In this document: positions 51,001-64,000 of the stretch, in pieces
Layout of the letters: the number at the start of each line of letters is the position of its first letter
Position numbering within the stretch: position 1 is the first letter of the stretch
DNA from: Drosophila pseudoobscura
Taxonomy: Eukaryota; Arthropoda; Insecta; Diptera; Drosophilidae
Assembly: GCF_009870125.1 (NCBI RefSeq)
Contig: NC_046679.1
Coordinates: forward strand, 27,218,001-27,282,000
Length of the DNA stretch: 64,000 nt
Direction of reading: 5' to 3'
Made by a program: the position numbers and the translations under genes
The notes under the pieces: generated by a model
Seen by the model: the letters and a program-made list of their open reading frames with translations, nothing else
The model's database searches: none
Told to the model about the DNA's origin: nothing

Positions 51001-54000
51001 GACGAAACAAGATTGCACCTAGGGCCACCATCCCATGCATCTCTGATGGATAGTTTGGGGTTAAATATAGGCTAGATGACTTCTGAGATACTTCTACAAT
51101 GATTTGACACTTTGCCCGATCTTCCACTGAATTACTTTTCAACAACAAAATGGGGAAACGACCTTTTAAGGTTGTTGCACAAGGTGTCAGAGAGGATTTG
51201 TACGTGTATTTGTTTTCATGTGATCTTTAGTTTGGTGTACGCTGGTTTTTGGGCCAAAAATGTGTACAAAATCAATTAGTTGTGGCAATGATTTTCTCCA
51301 ACAAATTGGCATGCCATTTTCAGTGAGTTTTAAGGGGAAAAATGTCCTTGAAAATATTAGGGAGGGCTTGGATACTCTTGAGTTATGCAAAGATTCCCAG
51401 CATTCCAACATTCCTGATAGTAATCTTCAATGCCAGAACCTTTAGCGGAAGACACTATGATAATAAAATGTTTATTATAGAGAAACTCTATTAATTCTTG
51501 TAATTCTGTTGAACATTATCAATTGAGCAATTCATTATGATCGCATGCAGCCTGCCATTCTTAATGAGCAAAAGCCGCTAACTCAATGTCATTTGCATCA
51601 CCCCAGCAGCAATGGAAAAAAAACAAAAACATTGTCAATAGTTAATAATGGAAAGGAGTCAAACAGCCAAAGTTGAGAACCGAATCGCCATTAAAATCAC
51701 GTTAAGCAGGCAACTGGCAGAAGGTAGGAGGCAGGCCAGGCCATTACGACCATCACTTCTGATTTTGAATAGAATCCAATGTTAATTTTACATGAACTAC
51801 TCATACCATCGCTGGATCACTGGATAGAGATACCATTATGGCAGGCCTTAGTGGAAAATTTCGTGGGAATATTTGTGACTGCGATTATTTAAGCATTTTT
51901 GCGCTACACCAAAACCATAATCGCAGGCCCAATGAATCGGCATCGGCATCTGCATCAGCATTTGCTGCCTTCGTGTGGAGAAGGAAGCAGAAGTTGCTTC
52001 CAAGATGAGTCCAAGAAGAGGGAGGAAGCCTCAGCCTCAGCATCAGCATCGGCTGTATCCAAAAACCAAACGAAAATCAAACAAAATTATTATGCAATCG
52101 AGTCGATCGCTCGCCAGGTTCCCTCCTGTTTGTGGGCCCCGCAAAGAAGCTGGCCAAAAATCATCATAAAAACTGTCCACTGTCAACTCCTCAGCTGTCT
52201 TCCCTTTTGCCCCATTGTTTTGTGGTTCACAAACACACAAAAAAACAAACAAAATCAAACTCAGCCAAGAAACAAGAAACGCCTCAAGTCAAAAAGTCGT
52301 CACTGCGAGCATTTCGAATCTTTAATTTGCGATGTTTTTGTGTGCTCTGCCTTCCACGGGCGGGCAATCGAGCAGTCGACCCACAGACCCCCCACCCCCA
52401 CTACAGGGAGGCCATGCCAACTCTTCATTGGAAACCCTACAAGTGCTTCCCCTTCCTCATTAAGCGCTGATGGATTTTCAAACTGTCATCCCGCTGATTG
52501 ATTGAAATCTATTTCAATTGAATGTGATCAGCATTTAATGCAATTGTGATATTTATGCAATTTTATGGGAAATTATGAGAAAGCGGGTTAATCTTTTAAA
52601 ATTTTGACATATCCAAGACAACAGCACTAATTGACACACAAATTATTTTGAGCAATTAGAGGGGTTCCTTTAGTTTATTTCTTTCTATTTGGCTTAAGTG
52701 GTAATAAGAAGGTTCTTGAACCTTCAAAGAGCTATTAAACTGTCTCTTTTCTCATAAACTAGTTATAAATACTTTCTATGTTCTATTCATTTACTACCAA
52801 TAGTCTCAAAAAATCCATCTTTTTATTATTATTTGTATTTGCACGCATTGGAGGCCACACCTAGTAGAACATTTATACATTAAAAGTACACAACCAAGTC
52901 GTATATCATTCTTTTATAATTAATTACTCTGAAATAAATCATTATTAAATCTATTTATAGCTTAATTCGTATAAAACACAGTGATATAAAAATGAATAGC
53001 TACACAGGTAAAAATACGTACGCTGTTCTCTTCCTAAAGATGAATTCCAAAGCTTTGGTACATACATTACACGTTTGAAAACAACAATTAAATAAAATAT
53101 TTCAAATCTAACAGCTACCTTGACAGCAGTACCCGAACCGCAATGTTAAGCTTTAACAGTCGTAAAGCCTATAGCTCTGTTAAGCTTCGGTTGTCTGCCG
53201 AACGCTATCTATCTCTCTCCTCTCTCTTCCGCTGCGACCGGTTGCAAAGGCATTTTGTGTTTGGTTTTTGTCTTTACGGCTGCTGCTGCTTTTGGGCTTT
53301 GAGGAAGATGTGGCAAAGATCTTCGTTTTGCGGTACGACGACGGGGCGCCCGCCGACGATGACTCTGATCTCTGCCTTTGCGCCGCGGCTTTGAGAGCGT
53401 TTTTCGCTAAACAGAGTTTCGAGTCCGGGGGCCCCACGAACCGCTCAACTACTACTAAAGTTGGACGCCGCATTTGCCAATTGAAACATTCAAATGTGAA
53501 TATCGTACGGGTGAAGACGTCTTCTGTTCGTCTGGCTCCGACTCTGGCTCTGAGATCCCTCGTACTGTATTTTGTAAAGATAATTTTATGTGGATAAAAA
53601 TCTTAAAAAGTGATTCAAGTGATGGAATTTTTAAACATTTTGTGTTCATAAATGATAATTTTTTGCAATTTTTTAAGGAAGAAAATAATTAATTATTAAA
53701 GGAACTTACGATAAAGCAAAGGATTATAAAACATACAAAAATATAAAAAATCACTTCAAGTTTTTCACAGTCTTTACCATCTAACTGCTAATGAACTTGG
53801 CCCAAATCCCCAGATTACCCATTAAATTAAATCAATTCCCTTTTTCCACTGTGAGATTACCAAAAAAATTGCTCCTAATGATATATTCATACCGCTGACA
53901 TGATGAAAAACTTGAAGTGATTTTGTGCTGCCAGCGAGAAAAACCATCAACTAAATCGTGATATCTGTGCATTATAACATAATTCCTCTCTAGCCCGAAA

Positions 54001-54039
54001 CAAATAATACACCAAATAATCGACAATAGTGAGACAACA

Positions 54040-54339
54040 TTGCCACAACAGTTACACGAAAAAGTGCAACATTATAGCTAATATTCACAAGCGAAACAGA
54101 AAACAAACACACAAAAAAAAAAAAACACATCAACTTGGAGAGCGGAAAACTTTGTCATAAATAAGTTTATAGCTAAACCTACATATTACTTCCATCACGA
54201 AACCGAAAGCAGCAAAAAGGAAGCTGTGGAAGATTGAGTTGCTGCCACAGTTACTGCCTCAGTTACTGGCGAGTGTTGCTGCCACACAAACTGACATTCA
54301 GAGCACCGCTGCCACTGATGCCGCTGATGCCGCTTAAAG
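54040..54339 (+). other. Possible 5' UTR exon of a gene that continues past the window
   Basis: A/C-rich sequence of the kind seen in fly 5' UTRs is followed by CTTAAAG and a perfect donor GTGAGT at 54340. A short frame MPLMPLK reaches the donor in phase 1 from ATG at 54318, so the exon could also carry a start codon. The 5' boundary is a guess, and no partner exon was found in the remaining 9.6 kb. Confidence 0.22.
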
Positions 54340-56447
54340 GTGAGTGAGGCGCTGAACCCCTGAATACTGAATGCGTTTGGGCCAGGAATTCCGACAGCTC
54401 CACAGATCGACAGCTGAATGGCCAGCTTCTAATAAAATGCCAAACGCATTTCGTACGCATGAATGGACAAAAATTATGTACATCTCCTTTCACAAAAACC
54501 TCATCCTACTTAGATTTATTGTATACATTTTGTACTTAATTTTATTACTTGTTTTTGGCCGACTCGCCAGAGGCAAAGCAGCAATAACGCCTGCTAAAAT
54601 GTCAATGTGTTGGTTAAATATTGGACTGACAGTTTTTTATGGTGGCTCTTTTACGGCTATAAGTTATGCAAGTCCCCGACCACTTGCCGCTTGTCTAAGA
54701 TGCACCATAGGCCAAGATACAAAATTTCAACTAAATTATGATACTTGACCAAGATTTTGAAAAGTAAAAGGAAGTGAAGGCAAATTCTTAGAGGTATTCC
54801 ATTTGAATATCTTTAGAAAAAATTGAGTTTCAGGTTCCACAGAAGTACTCTTCTAAATAGCTACGTTTTTTGTAGCTCGTAAAAATAGATTTTTTTGAAA
54901 TGTAGTACATTGGATGGCACTTATGATACGACTTTAAGAGCCTTCTTGGGAATGTATGAAGGAAAAGATGCAGTAGATAGATATCTATCTGTGAGATCTT
55001 CCCAGCTTTTTGTGGGTGCCTTCCTTCAGGAACGCACACAGCATATTCCTTGACTCTAATCCTAGGGAATCTGCTATAAAATACTCTACTCTCCTGTGAC
55101 AAGACCTTGTAAAAACCAATCCAGGAAGACTTCATCAGAACACAAAAAACGTTTGTTGTCAAACATTTTTAATTAAAAGTCGAATAACTTAATTAAGTTG
55201 GCACACAAAGTCCATCAAAGTCATTACAATTAAAACAATTAGCATTAGCTTTGGCTTAGCTTCTTGTTTTCTTCTTAATCAACGTAAATATTAATCGGTT
55301 CTAGGCGAATGAAATGATGGACAATTTCCATAAATTTTGCATTCGCCAGGGGCGACTTTTGGCTCGATGATTAATTTGCAAAATTGTTGGTTACCATAGA
55401 TGAATAGATACAACAATTAAAAGCCACGCAAAAGCCTCAAAATGCCGGCATGCATTTCGGTTGTTTTTTTTGTTGTGTTTTTCTAATTTTTTTCTACTGC
55501 ATAAATTTTGTGTTGCAAAATTTGCAACCACAATTGTTGCCTAGTCTTGGCATTGTTATTAACGAATCTAAGATAATGCTGGGTGGCTCAGTGGCTGGGC
55601 TGAGCACACAGTTCAAGGATGAACGCGGACCCAGTAGCACTCAGAATATAGACCCTTGGAATTGGGGGAGGAGTGCTGTGGCTGTTGCAGCTGCAAAGAG
55701 TTTTTCTGGTTGTTTTGTGTTAGATAATTCCAATTGGTGTGCGCTCTGTGATTACAGGGAGAGAGACCCACAGAAAGTAGTGCAGGGAATTGGGAAATGC
55801 GCGCGCCTTAAATGTCAAGAGGTGCCACAGTTTTGTTTTCTTCTTGTCTCGTGGCGCAAATGAACAAAAGAAAAGCGAGCCGGGCCAAAAGAAAAGACAA
55901 AATTTAGGCCAAATGTGTGACTTAACCGTCTTTCACATCACATCACATCCACCCACTCACACCTACACCTACACCTATAACAGGGTCGGGTCGGAAGAAA
56001 ACAAGGGCCAGGGATAGGGATGTGTATGTACGTACACTCGTACTTTGTGTTTTATGTGGCAGGGGGTTAAAGTTGAATGGGGAGAGACCGAAACGAGTCT
56101 CCCCAGCCGAAAGGCAGCTGGAAAATAAACCAAAATGTAACAAAATGAATGCTACAATATAATTTTTGCCTGTTGTTTCGTCTGTCCCAGTCTGCAGATG
56201 GCCAGATAAAAGTTCAAAATGCGAATGGTTGTTGTTGTTGTTGTCTTAACCGGGTCTAAGTCTACGTCTGGGCACCGGGCCCTGGTCTGGTTCGGATCTT
56301 GGCCAGGTCTGGTCTGCTCATTAACGTTTTGCCAGCGAAAGAAATGGCAAATAAATTAAAAAGGCATTCAAGCAACAATACCCTCAAAAGGAGGATGAAT
56401 CCCTCTCTGTCTCTCTCTCTCTCTCTGTGTCGTTGCACAGGGAAACT

Positions 56448-56640
56448 AGTTGGTGTAGTTTTGTTGGTGTAACTCCTATTGGTATTGTTGTTGATATTTC
56501 TGGTATTCTAATTTTTGTTATTGGAATTGTTGGTATTTTTATTGTATTTGTTACAGTTGGCGTTATTACTGTTGGTATTCATTTTGGTGTTATTTCTGTT
56601 GGTATTGTTGTTGAAATTGTTGTTGTTGTAATTGATATCG
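56448..56640. repeat. Degenerate GTTGGTATT cryptic repeat
   Basis: About 190 bp built from imperfect copies of TTGGTATT/GTTGTTG. On the minus strand it reads as an Asn-rich string and on the plus strand as Val/Ile/Gly-rich; both look like by-products of the repeat rather than protein. Confidence 0.75.
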
Positions 56641-59600
56641 ATGTATCTTGTACTCCATTCCAAGTGTTGATGCGTTAACTGGCGCTGCGTGCGCATCGCT
56701 GAAAACCCAATGAGCCGAAACTGAAAGACGAAACGAAACGAGATGAGACGAGGCGAGCCAAGACGCCGTGGAGCCCCCAAGTAAAAGTACCCCACAACGA
56801 TTCCTTGTAGACAACACCACACAAACAACCTTACAATAGCTGTTGTTGTTGCTTGCTGTTGTTTTTGTTAGACCATCTTTAGTGATTAATGAAGTGTAAA
56901 TAATGTTGATGTTTTGTATTGTTTTTTTTCGAAGCAACCTCATGATTTCAACATACATATTCTAGGCGGACTTAGTTGGGGTTTTTCCTCCGGCTTAATG
57001 CTGCGATCTATCATCACCTCAGTGCCTGTTCTTAAGGTGTTCATCGAGGGAGCTTATTGTGGCAACAGCAGCAGCAGTCTCTGTAAAAACAAAAGACTTT
57101 GACAACGAACTTGCTGCTGGCCGCAAAAGCATAAAACTGCAGATAAAAACCTCAGCTAAACCTTAGTTTTTGTATGCCGTATTGTCATTTGGCCAAATGT
57201 CAGCCAAGTGCACTACAGTCATAAATAAACCATTTGTCAATTTTTTCAACAGTTTCGGTTTTTGGTGGTCACACAAAAAACCGTTGAGACAACGAACTTG
57301 AACTTTTTGAAAAGGAATTGTGTTGATAGTGTAATGGGACTCGATGAAAACAGTGCTGAAGTGTTGAAACAATAACTTAAGCTGTGGAAAACGGTACATG
57401 CCTGAGGCTTTTCCTCGAAGCAATGATAATTTGAAATGCCTATAAGCTCTTCCTTAATCATAGTTATCCACTCGAATGCGTAAACTGTTCAATTACATCA
57501 TGATTTTAAATATGATCATCAAAGCAACATTTACCAGCTAAATGCCAGCTGTGCTATCGCTGGAGATTCTGAAATTGCTGCCACAAACGACACACGTGCG
57601 TCGCGAATTGCGCGTGGCGTTTGTCAGCCTTTAACGGATGGACTCCGGCATAGCCATAGCCATAGCCATAGCCAACTTTGATATATGGCCACAGAGCCAG
57701 TCGGCAGGAGGCTAAATGTCAGGCCGAAATGCTGACCTCCATGGCCTGACAGGCAACGTTTAGGCCATTTTAGGGCTGCCTGTTGAATGGCATTTTGATC
57801 TGCATCCACGGCTGCATTGGCCCCCACATGAACTTCGTTGCAAAGAGCTGCCAAAATTGGCAATTGAAAGGCATTCATTGGCATATATATCACTTTTATA
57901 GCTTGAAACTCTTTGAGTGCTTCAATTTGGTTTCGGTTGTGAAAAAATGTTGTCTCAAAGATTTGTGTGGGGCATCAGTTCTGAGGTGAAACAAATGCAA
58001 TTCTGAAGAATTAAAATTCGATTTGAATAGCAAATAATCTTAATTATCGCTGTGCCATATTCCCATTCAGCGAAACATTGAAAAAGCGGCTAAATTTCAG
58101 CACGCATTTAGCCATCTCCGAGAACGAGGTTTCTATTGCGCTTTCTTTGAGTGTTTATCTTAGTTCAGAGTTATAGATATTTTATATGAGTATTGTACAG
58201 CTGCTTGAGAACTTGTTTCCAGCATATTCCGATTTATATTTGTTTTCGTTTTGCTTGGGGCTTAGGCAGGATCTAAATTGGTCAAATGATATCATATGGG
58301 GGTTTGTTTGGGTAAAGGATGCTCACCGAATACGATCAGAAAACAGGTTGTTCCATAGATGATTCATAAAGTTTATATACATAAAATATGAAGATACTAA
58401 TGTGTTTTATAAATAGGTGTCAGTCAAGGCTAGAATCTCGAGCTGCCGTTCTCACAGCGGGACGGTTGGGCCATAAAATTATGATCGAAAAATGTATTAT
58501 TTCCCACTGAGATTAGGCCATTAAAAGCTGCCATCATTCAACGTCTTCTAAGCGATTATTGCCCATGAAAACAAATAAGAAGAAACTGTCAATAAGCGTG
58601 TGTCTATTGGGGCACTACAGATTGATATCAATTTCAGACAGCCGACAGGCAATTAGAGACGCCTCGATACATACACGCTTACTCTGAGAAATCAAAACAT
58701 AAATCATTGAAGCTAAAATAACAAATTCCGCATTTAATTCCTTGATATTGTTTGATATTTTCAAGCACAATCAAAATGCTGCTGAAGGCAGCCAAAATGA
58801 CAAGAGCTTTCAGAAGTCATAATAGTCTATGATACTCGACAAAAAAGGCAGAAAAAACTCTATGATATGTTGAAAACTTGTTGTCGCTTACAGCACAAAG
58901 AGTTTTGGTGGATGTCAAAGTCAAGTTCGTTACCTGAGTCTTTTGTTGAAATCGTTGTCTAGAATCGTATAATGGAGCTATGATTAGTTTAATATCTCCA
59001 ACTCTTAGTTTTATCGTTGGAAAAAGCAAACAAAAAATGTAATTTTCCTAGCCATTTCCGCTTGAACTCTTACCACTGACACGCTGAACAGAAACCAAAA
59101 CCGAATCGTAAGAAAAACCAAATCAAAAGTGAATTTCATTTACGTGGCTGCGGCACACACAAACAAGAAACAATTACTCCTCCAGACAATAAGCGACTAA
59201 TTCGCAGCTTCATTTCAGTTAGGGGCTAACATATACACGTACGTATATGTATGTATGTATATGGATATGTATGTATAAACAGAGACTGCATAAAGATGAG
59301 TGCAAGCTGAAGTAATCATAAAAAGGCCATCGCGAAGAGGAAAAGTGAAAAGAAAAGCAGCGAGCAACGTGAAAAGCTGGCCATTGTTGTTTGGCTCTAA
59401 TTAGAGCCTCCTCCCAGTGAGGCGGGGAGCACCTGGATTATTTAACCAGGTGACATAAATATGCACCGCTCTGATAAGAAACACTGACCCAAATATTGCG
59501 GCATGCGTAATTTGGAATTGAGTTGAACAAAAGAATCCAGACAAACTGCAACAGTTTCCCCCCGTGGAAGTTTCTGTGGCAGGCAGACACTTGTGGCGTC

Positions 59601-62600
59601 AACAGCAATTACCTATTAATTGCCACTCGTTTGGCTCTTGTTTGTAGTTGTTGGTGCTGCTGCAACTTTTGTTGCCGCCGCCCCAGACTCCGACTCCGGC
59701 TCCGACTCCGACTCTATCTCTATCATAAATTGCACTCACGAATATTGCCTCATATCAATTGAAACTGGCTGAGCGGCATTTTCAATTGTTATCTTTTGAT
59801 ATTTCTCTCTTTTTTTTGGCACATCATCTAGCCAAAAGATATATCTTCTTATTGACAACTCAATTGTTATGTGAGCACTAGATGGGGCATGGGATTTATT
59901 TCCGCGTGTGTGAATGGCCTTAGTGACACCGCAAAATTGGCATTCGAATAGGCATTTTTCGGCATAGAAGATGGAAACTGGTTTACACAGGGTTCGTCTT
60001 CCATTGAATGTTATATTTAGTAATACTCTTACAATCTGATATCAAATGGGGACCTGTTTTTTGAAAGCAATCGAGTAGCAATCGAATTTTGAGAGCAGCA
60101 ATTGTTTTAGAGATATATATCCCCCTGATCTGAAGTACATTAGCATTTTAACGGTGCATTCAAATATATATTTTGGGAGGTTAAGTAAGTGCAGGTTCTA
60201 GAACTTTTAGCGTCACACGAAAACAAGTTTGTGTCTTAATTCTTTTGTTTGAATCATTCGACTCTTCAGAGATTTGTTTCAATCTTTCCCCTTGAATTCT
60301 TTCAGTTTTTGTTTCAATCTTTCCTTTTGATTTCTTGTTGATATCTTTTCAATAATCTAATTTTTATGCTCCGGTTTAGCTAGTCATTTGATGACAATTT
60401 AACATCTTTTCTTGGGTAGATTAAGTCTTTTAATCGACCATTATTGCTGCATTTGATAAATGCCAATGAATAATATTAGCATGGAGAAATTAGATATGCG
60501 TATCGGGTTCTAGTATCATACTTTGGTACCCACACAAACTTGAATTGGCTTTAGTGGGTGCAGCTTCCGGTTCGTTATGGCTCTTCGTAACATGAAACTC
60601 TGCAATTACCTTGGAAAATTTAATGATATACTAGGCTAACCCTTGTTATTACAACAGCTTTTTATGAATCAGCCAGACAAATAGTGTTTTTTGGAGAACT
60701 GCTGAATAACCAAACAGAAAATATGCTTAACCGATAATTAAGTAGCATCCAAGTGCCGCCCCTCGGGGCTGGCTGACTGCTACCTGCTGCATGCAAATGA
60801 ATATGAATTGGGGCAGGTTCCAACATCAGCGGGAGACGATGTCCCGCGGCAGCAACAGCAGTAGCAGCTCTTGCATGAAGAATTGCTGGGGCGCAACAAT
60901 CAAAAATATGTGCCCATAAAGAAAACCCCGAAAATCATCTACACACTTGGTGCTACAAATCACCCAACAAATTGGGTTCCGTTTATGCCTAGCCTCATGG
61001 AATGTCTACCCCAAGACCCATGTTCCAATCCCAGTCCCCAATCTCTCATCCAGTCCGCTCTCAATGGGCGGTCTGGGGCTGTGGCCAAGTGTGAAACAGT
61101 TGACAGGCGGCTGCCACGAAGCGTCAAAGTGACTTTGGCTATGCCTCCAGCTAGCTGCCACAGAGGTAGCATTTTTTTTTGGTTGCTGCCCCTACGTTCC
61201 TGCTCTAACAACTACACAAATTGCAAATGAGGAGTAGCAGAGCCCACAAAAAGTGCTTCACGGAAATGCACAAGAATTCTTGTGCAAAAAACTAACCGAA
61301 AAATTGTATCAACGAGGGCGAAAAAATAGCCAGAAGCTGCTGCTGCTGCTGCAGCCGAAAACGATTGCATTTGACCTCAAAATCTATTAGCACGTCGAAC
61401 TCTGGCGGCTATGAAATGCAATCATTGCCGCGCCCCCTTAGGGGTGCTGCTTGCTTTTAAGGCCCCCCCGAAAAACTGTGATGTTGCGGCAATAATTGCC
61501 ACTAAGAGTTGTGTACACCCATGTCTGAGTGCATCTGCGACACGTAGGTCAGTGCATCAGCAGCAGCAGCAGCATCATCAGAGGCAACCGCCGCCGTCGA
61601 CGCTGTCGACGCCGTGGTCTGGGTCTATCTTCTGTCTGGGTGCCTTCCCTGGCTATCTGCCGGCCTTTGGCTGAATCTCTGAATGAAAAAAAAGACCAAA
61701 CTACAACACGAGCTACAAAAAGTTACGTTATTGCAACATTAACATGTCTTCTTCTCTGACGCATATTCACACTTGGGATTTTCATGATTTTTTTTATTGC
61801 TCCGCAGATGAACTTTAATGGCGGCGGGGGTAAGATTTGTGAGGGATAACTAAATGCTTTTGAAGTTTCTGATTAATTGTTTAAACAACGAAATGTCACA
61901 GCGAAACATCAGGTCATAAATTTATCATTTTATTTTGTGATAAAGCTGCCGACCCATTTTCCAGGGCCCACAGCAGCTGCCATTTTCGTACGCGATATGC
62001 AGGTACCTTCACTCAGATATTTATTCAGTAATCCCATTATTAATTTATTTGGACCTGCCCCGAAATACTATACGTATGTATTGTGCAAATAATCGTACAT
62101 AAACGCACGTCATTCGAATGATCTATGGGTCCCGCCCCACAATGGGGTTCATTTGAGCTGTCCCGAAAAAAATGATCTCTATCGCCTGGGATGTGCCAAT
62201 ATAAAATACGCTTTTAATTGCTTGCCGCTGCTGCTGCTGCTGCGCAACAATTTTAGAAACAATAACAAAAGCAAACAAAATGCCCCTGCTTGCCAAATCT
62301 GCTGTAAAATAAATAAGCCCAAAATGCACAATGGGCGGCACGGCACTTTCAAAACATTTGCCATGGGAAACGCAGGCCGAAAACAAGCCGAGTGATTTGC
62401 CTAGACTTTTATGCATTTATAATGACATTTTTCACACAATTTATTCGGCCAAAAAAAGCATTAGCTGTAGCATTTGCCATTTGAAATGTTTAACAATTTA
62501 ATTCCAGTTCAGTCTATGGAAATGTATGCCATGCCAGAATGTTAGGTAGCACTTTGGTGATAGGTAATTAATTATGAACAAATTAGCATAACATTTGCTT

Positions 62601-64000
62601 GTGTCAAAGTTTAACACTAGAAACAGGAAACTGGAAAGGGGCTGAGCAGAACCGGCAAAAACCATTCTCTGAATATCATTCATTTGATATCGCCAAACAT
62701 TTGAGTTCCCAAGGATGCCAGTGGCCTCTCCACTTGACTTGCTTTCGAAATTTCTCTCCCACCATTAGCCAAATGACCAGCATATCCATCCGCACCTGCA
62801 TGGCACTCCCAGTCGCCAACAAAAAACCACACACAGAAAAAGTCCCCCCAATCAAGTTTTAGATTTTGTTTAGTTTGAAGATGCGCTTCGGCTGACTTTA
62901 TGCAATTTTATGCAACAGGAATTGGCCAGGGAGCCAGGCCTTTGCCTGCCGTTTCATAATGAATTTTCGCTAAAGGTGAAATTTTCCTTGCACACGAGCT
63001 ACAGATAAAATAAAATAAAAACTACGGGTAGGAGTATTTATCTGCTGAGAAGGCCACACAAGAGTCAGTGCAAGAAAGGTTGGCTTTCGGCAAATAAACC
63101 ACCACCGGATAAGCCCCTAACAATACGAAAACACGAAAAGCTAAAACAAATAAATCAAATCTTGGAATAACACGTATACGACATCCCGCAAATTTTTGCC
63201 TTAGTTTCTGTGGATTGTACGGGTTTCAACACTCCACTCTCTGAGTGTGTGCCACAAGACAATGTGCAAAAAAAAGTACAACAAATGCTTCCTTCATGTC
63301 AGCTCCAGCGACCGTAAAGGTTAAGCGCCAACTTGACAAAAAGGTTAAAACGATTTAACAGACATTTGGCTGCAATCCGAGAGAGCCAGGCACTGATCCA
63401 CTGGTGCATCATCGACTGCGTCCTTAGCATATCCATCTCTCAGCTCAGTTCAGCTCAGCATCTCTTCATATCTCCATCTTTCCAGCTTCCATTTGCTGCC
63501 CCCAACTTTGTCTTTGGGTGATATCTGCTCAAGGCATGGCATGGCATGGCGCATGTGTTGAAGGCGGAACCAAATGTTTGATTGCAGAGACCCTCAGCGC
63601 GGTGGCGTTCGGCGTGCGGCATGCCTCAAGGAAAATGCAACCTCTGTTGCTGACAGTTAACTGGCGCTAGCTTATTATTTTTGTTGGTGCCGCATTGGTT
63701 GTTCGCTCCAACACCTGCTGTTGCCATGGTCCATGCCATGGCGTTGACAATTTTTTCGTTGCTGCTGCTGCTATTGCTGCTGCTGGTGTTGCTGCTGGCG
63801 ATGATGCTGGTAGATTTAGCGGAGAAACTTCCTTATTTGTCATTGTTGTCGTTGACAATTTTTTGTGCCTGTAACTTGAGCATCGAAATTTTTCCCGCTC
63901 TTTGCTTTCCCTGAAGCTTGATTGCACTTCTTCTGTGGCCTTCTCTGTGTAGTTTTTCCAAAGATGATTGAACTTCTTTCATGGATTTCTGTGATTTCCA

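Larger units (their letters stand above)
48008..64000. other. 16-kb region without recognised genes
   Basis: AT-rich with scattered microsatellites (GA run 48584-48600, CT run 56403-56428, AGCCAT repeat 57648-57674, CAGCAG and TGCTGC runs near 61556 and 63760). Open frames here are short or low-complexity and lack splice support. Possibly regulatory or intronic DNA of a gene beyond the window. A possible noncoding first exon ends at 54339. Confidence 0.45.

Noticed and set aside
51899-52501. 200-codon plus-strand frame
   Set aside because: Composition shifts from His/Gln repeats to Lys/Asn/Gln runs; appears to be random open sequence with GCATCA and CAGCCT repeats.
56427-56678. Val/Ile/Gly-rich frame resembling a membrane protein
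   Set aside because: Produced by the degenerate GTTGGTATT repeat; the hydrophobic look is a consequence of GTT/ATT codons.
1-64000. tRNA genes, rRNA, CRISPR arrays and intact transposons
   Set aside because: I saw no convincing tRNA B-box pair, no regularly spaced direct repeats with spacers, and no transposase or reverse transcriptase frames.

Overview
This window is nuclear DNA from a fruit fly (Drosophila). The genes are broken by many short introns with good GT/AG splice sites. Coding exons carry (CAG)n polyglutamine tracts, intergenic DNA is AT-rich and full of CT, CA and AT microsatellites, and a TATA-less fly housekeeping promoter with Ohler motifs 1 and 6 is readable. One gene is clearly lap (like-AP180). 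The abundance of short cryptic repeats of the GAGTCT and GGAGCT kind made me think of the obscura group, but I cannot prove the species. All gene models below were built by eye, checking splice sites and intron phase; in every model the summed exon lengths keep one open frame.

Layout. 4527-13013 (+): eight exons, with the 5' end missing, of a large type I membrane protein with four VWC-like cysteine modules, Ser/Thr- and Gln-rich stretches, three fibronectin III domains, one membrane span and an NPSY tail. 16606-14541 (-): SHQ1, a chaperone of H/ACA snoRNP assembly, convergent with the receptor. 17543-29367 (+): lap, a clathrin adaptor of the AP180/CALM family with 16 coding exons, divergent from SHQ1 across a compact promoter region. 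29368 to about 32250: long AT-rich 3' region of lap containing a ~217-bp tandem duplication with a conserved 47-nt hairpin. 32372-34500 (+): a seven-exon coiled-coil protein of unknown function. 39845-39204 (-): a two-exon, 184-residue single-span membrane protein of unknown function. 48007-45965 (-): a seven-exon sugar transporter of the MFS family. I found no convincing coding gene between 48 kb and the window end; this may be regulatory or intronic DNA of a neighbouring gene, with one possible noncoding first exon ending at 54339.

The genes do not form a pathway. The only functional links I can suggest are loose: lap recruits clathrin to membranes and the receptor next to it but one carries an NPxY-type endocytic motif; SHQ1 serves H/ACA RNAs and an H/ACA-like hairpin pair lies about 15 kb away. 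Both are inferences from proximity. The most interesting unexplained signals are the duplicated hairpin element at 31.4-31.9 kb, the in-frame retainable intron in the receptor, several isoform switches in lap, and the altered substrate motif in the transporter.
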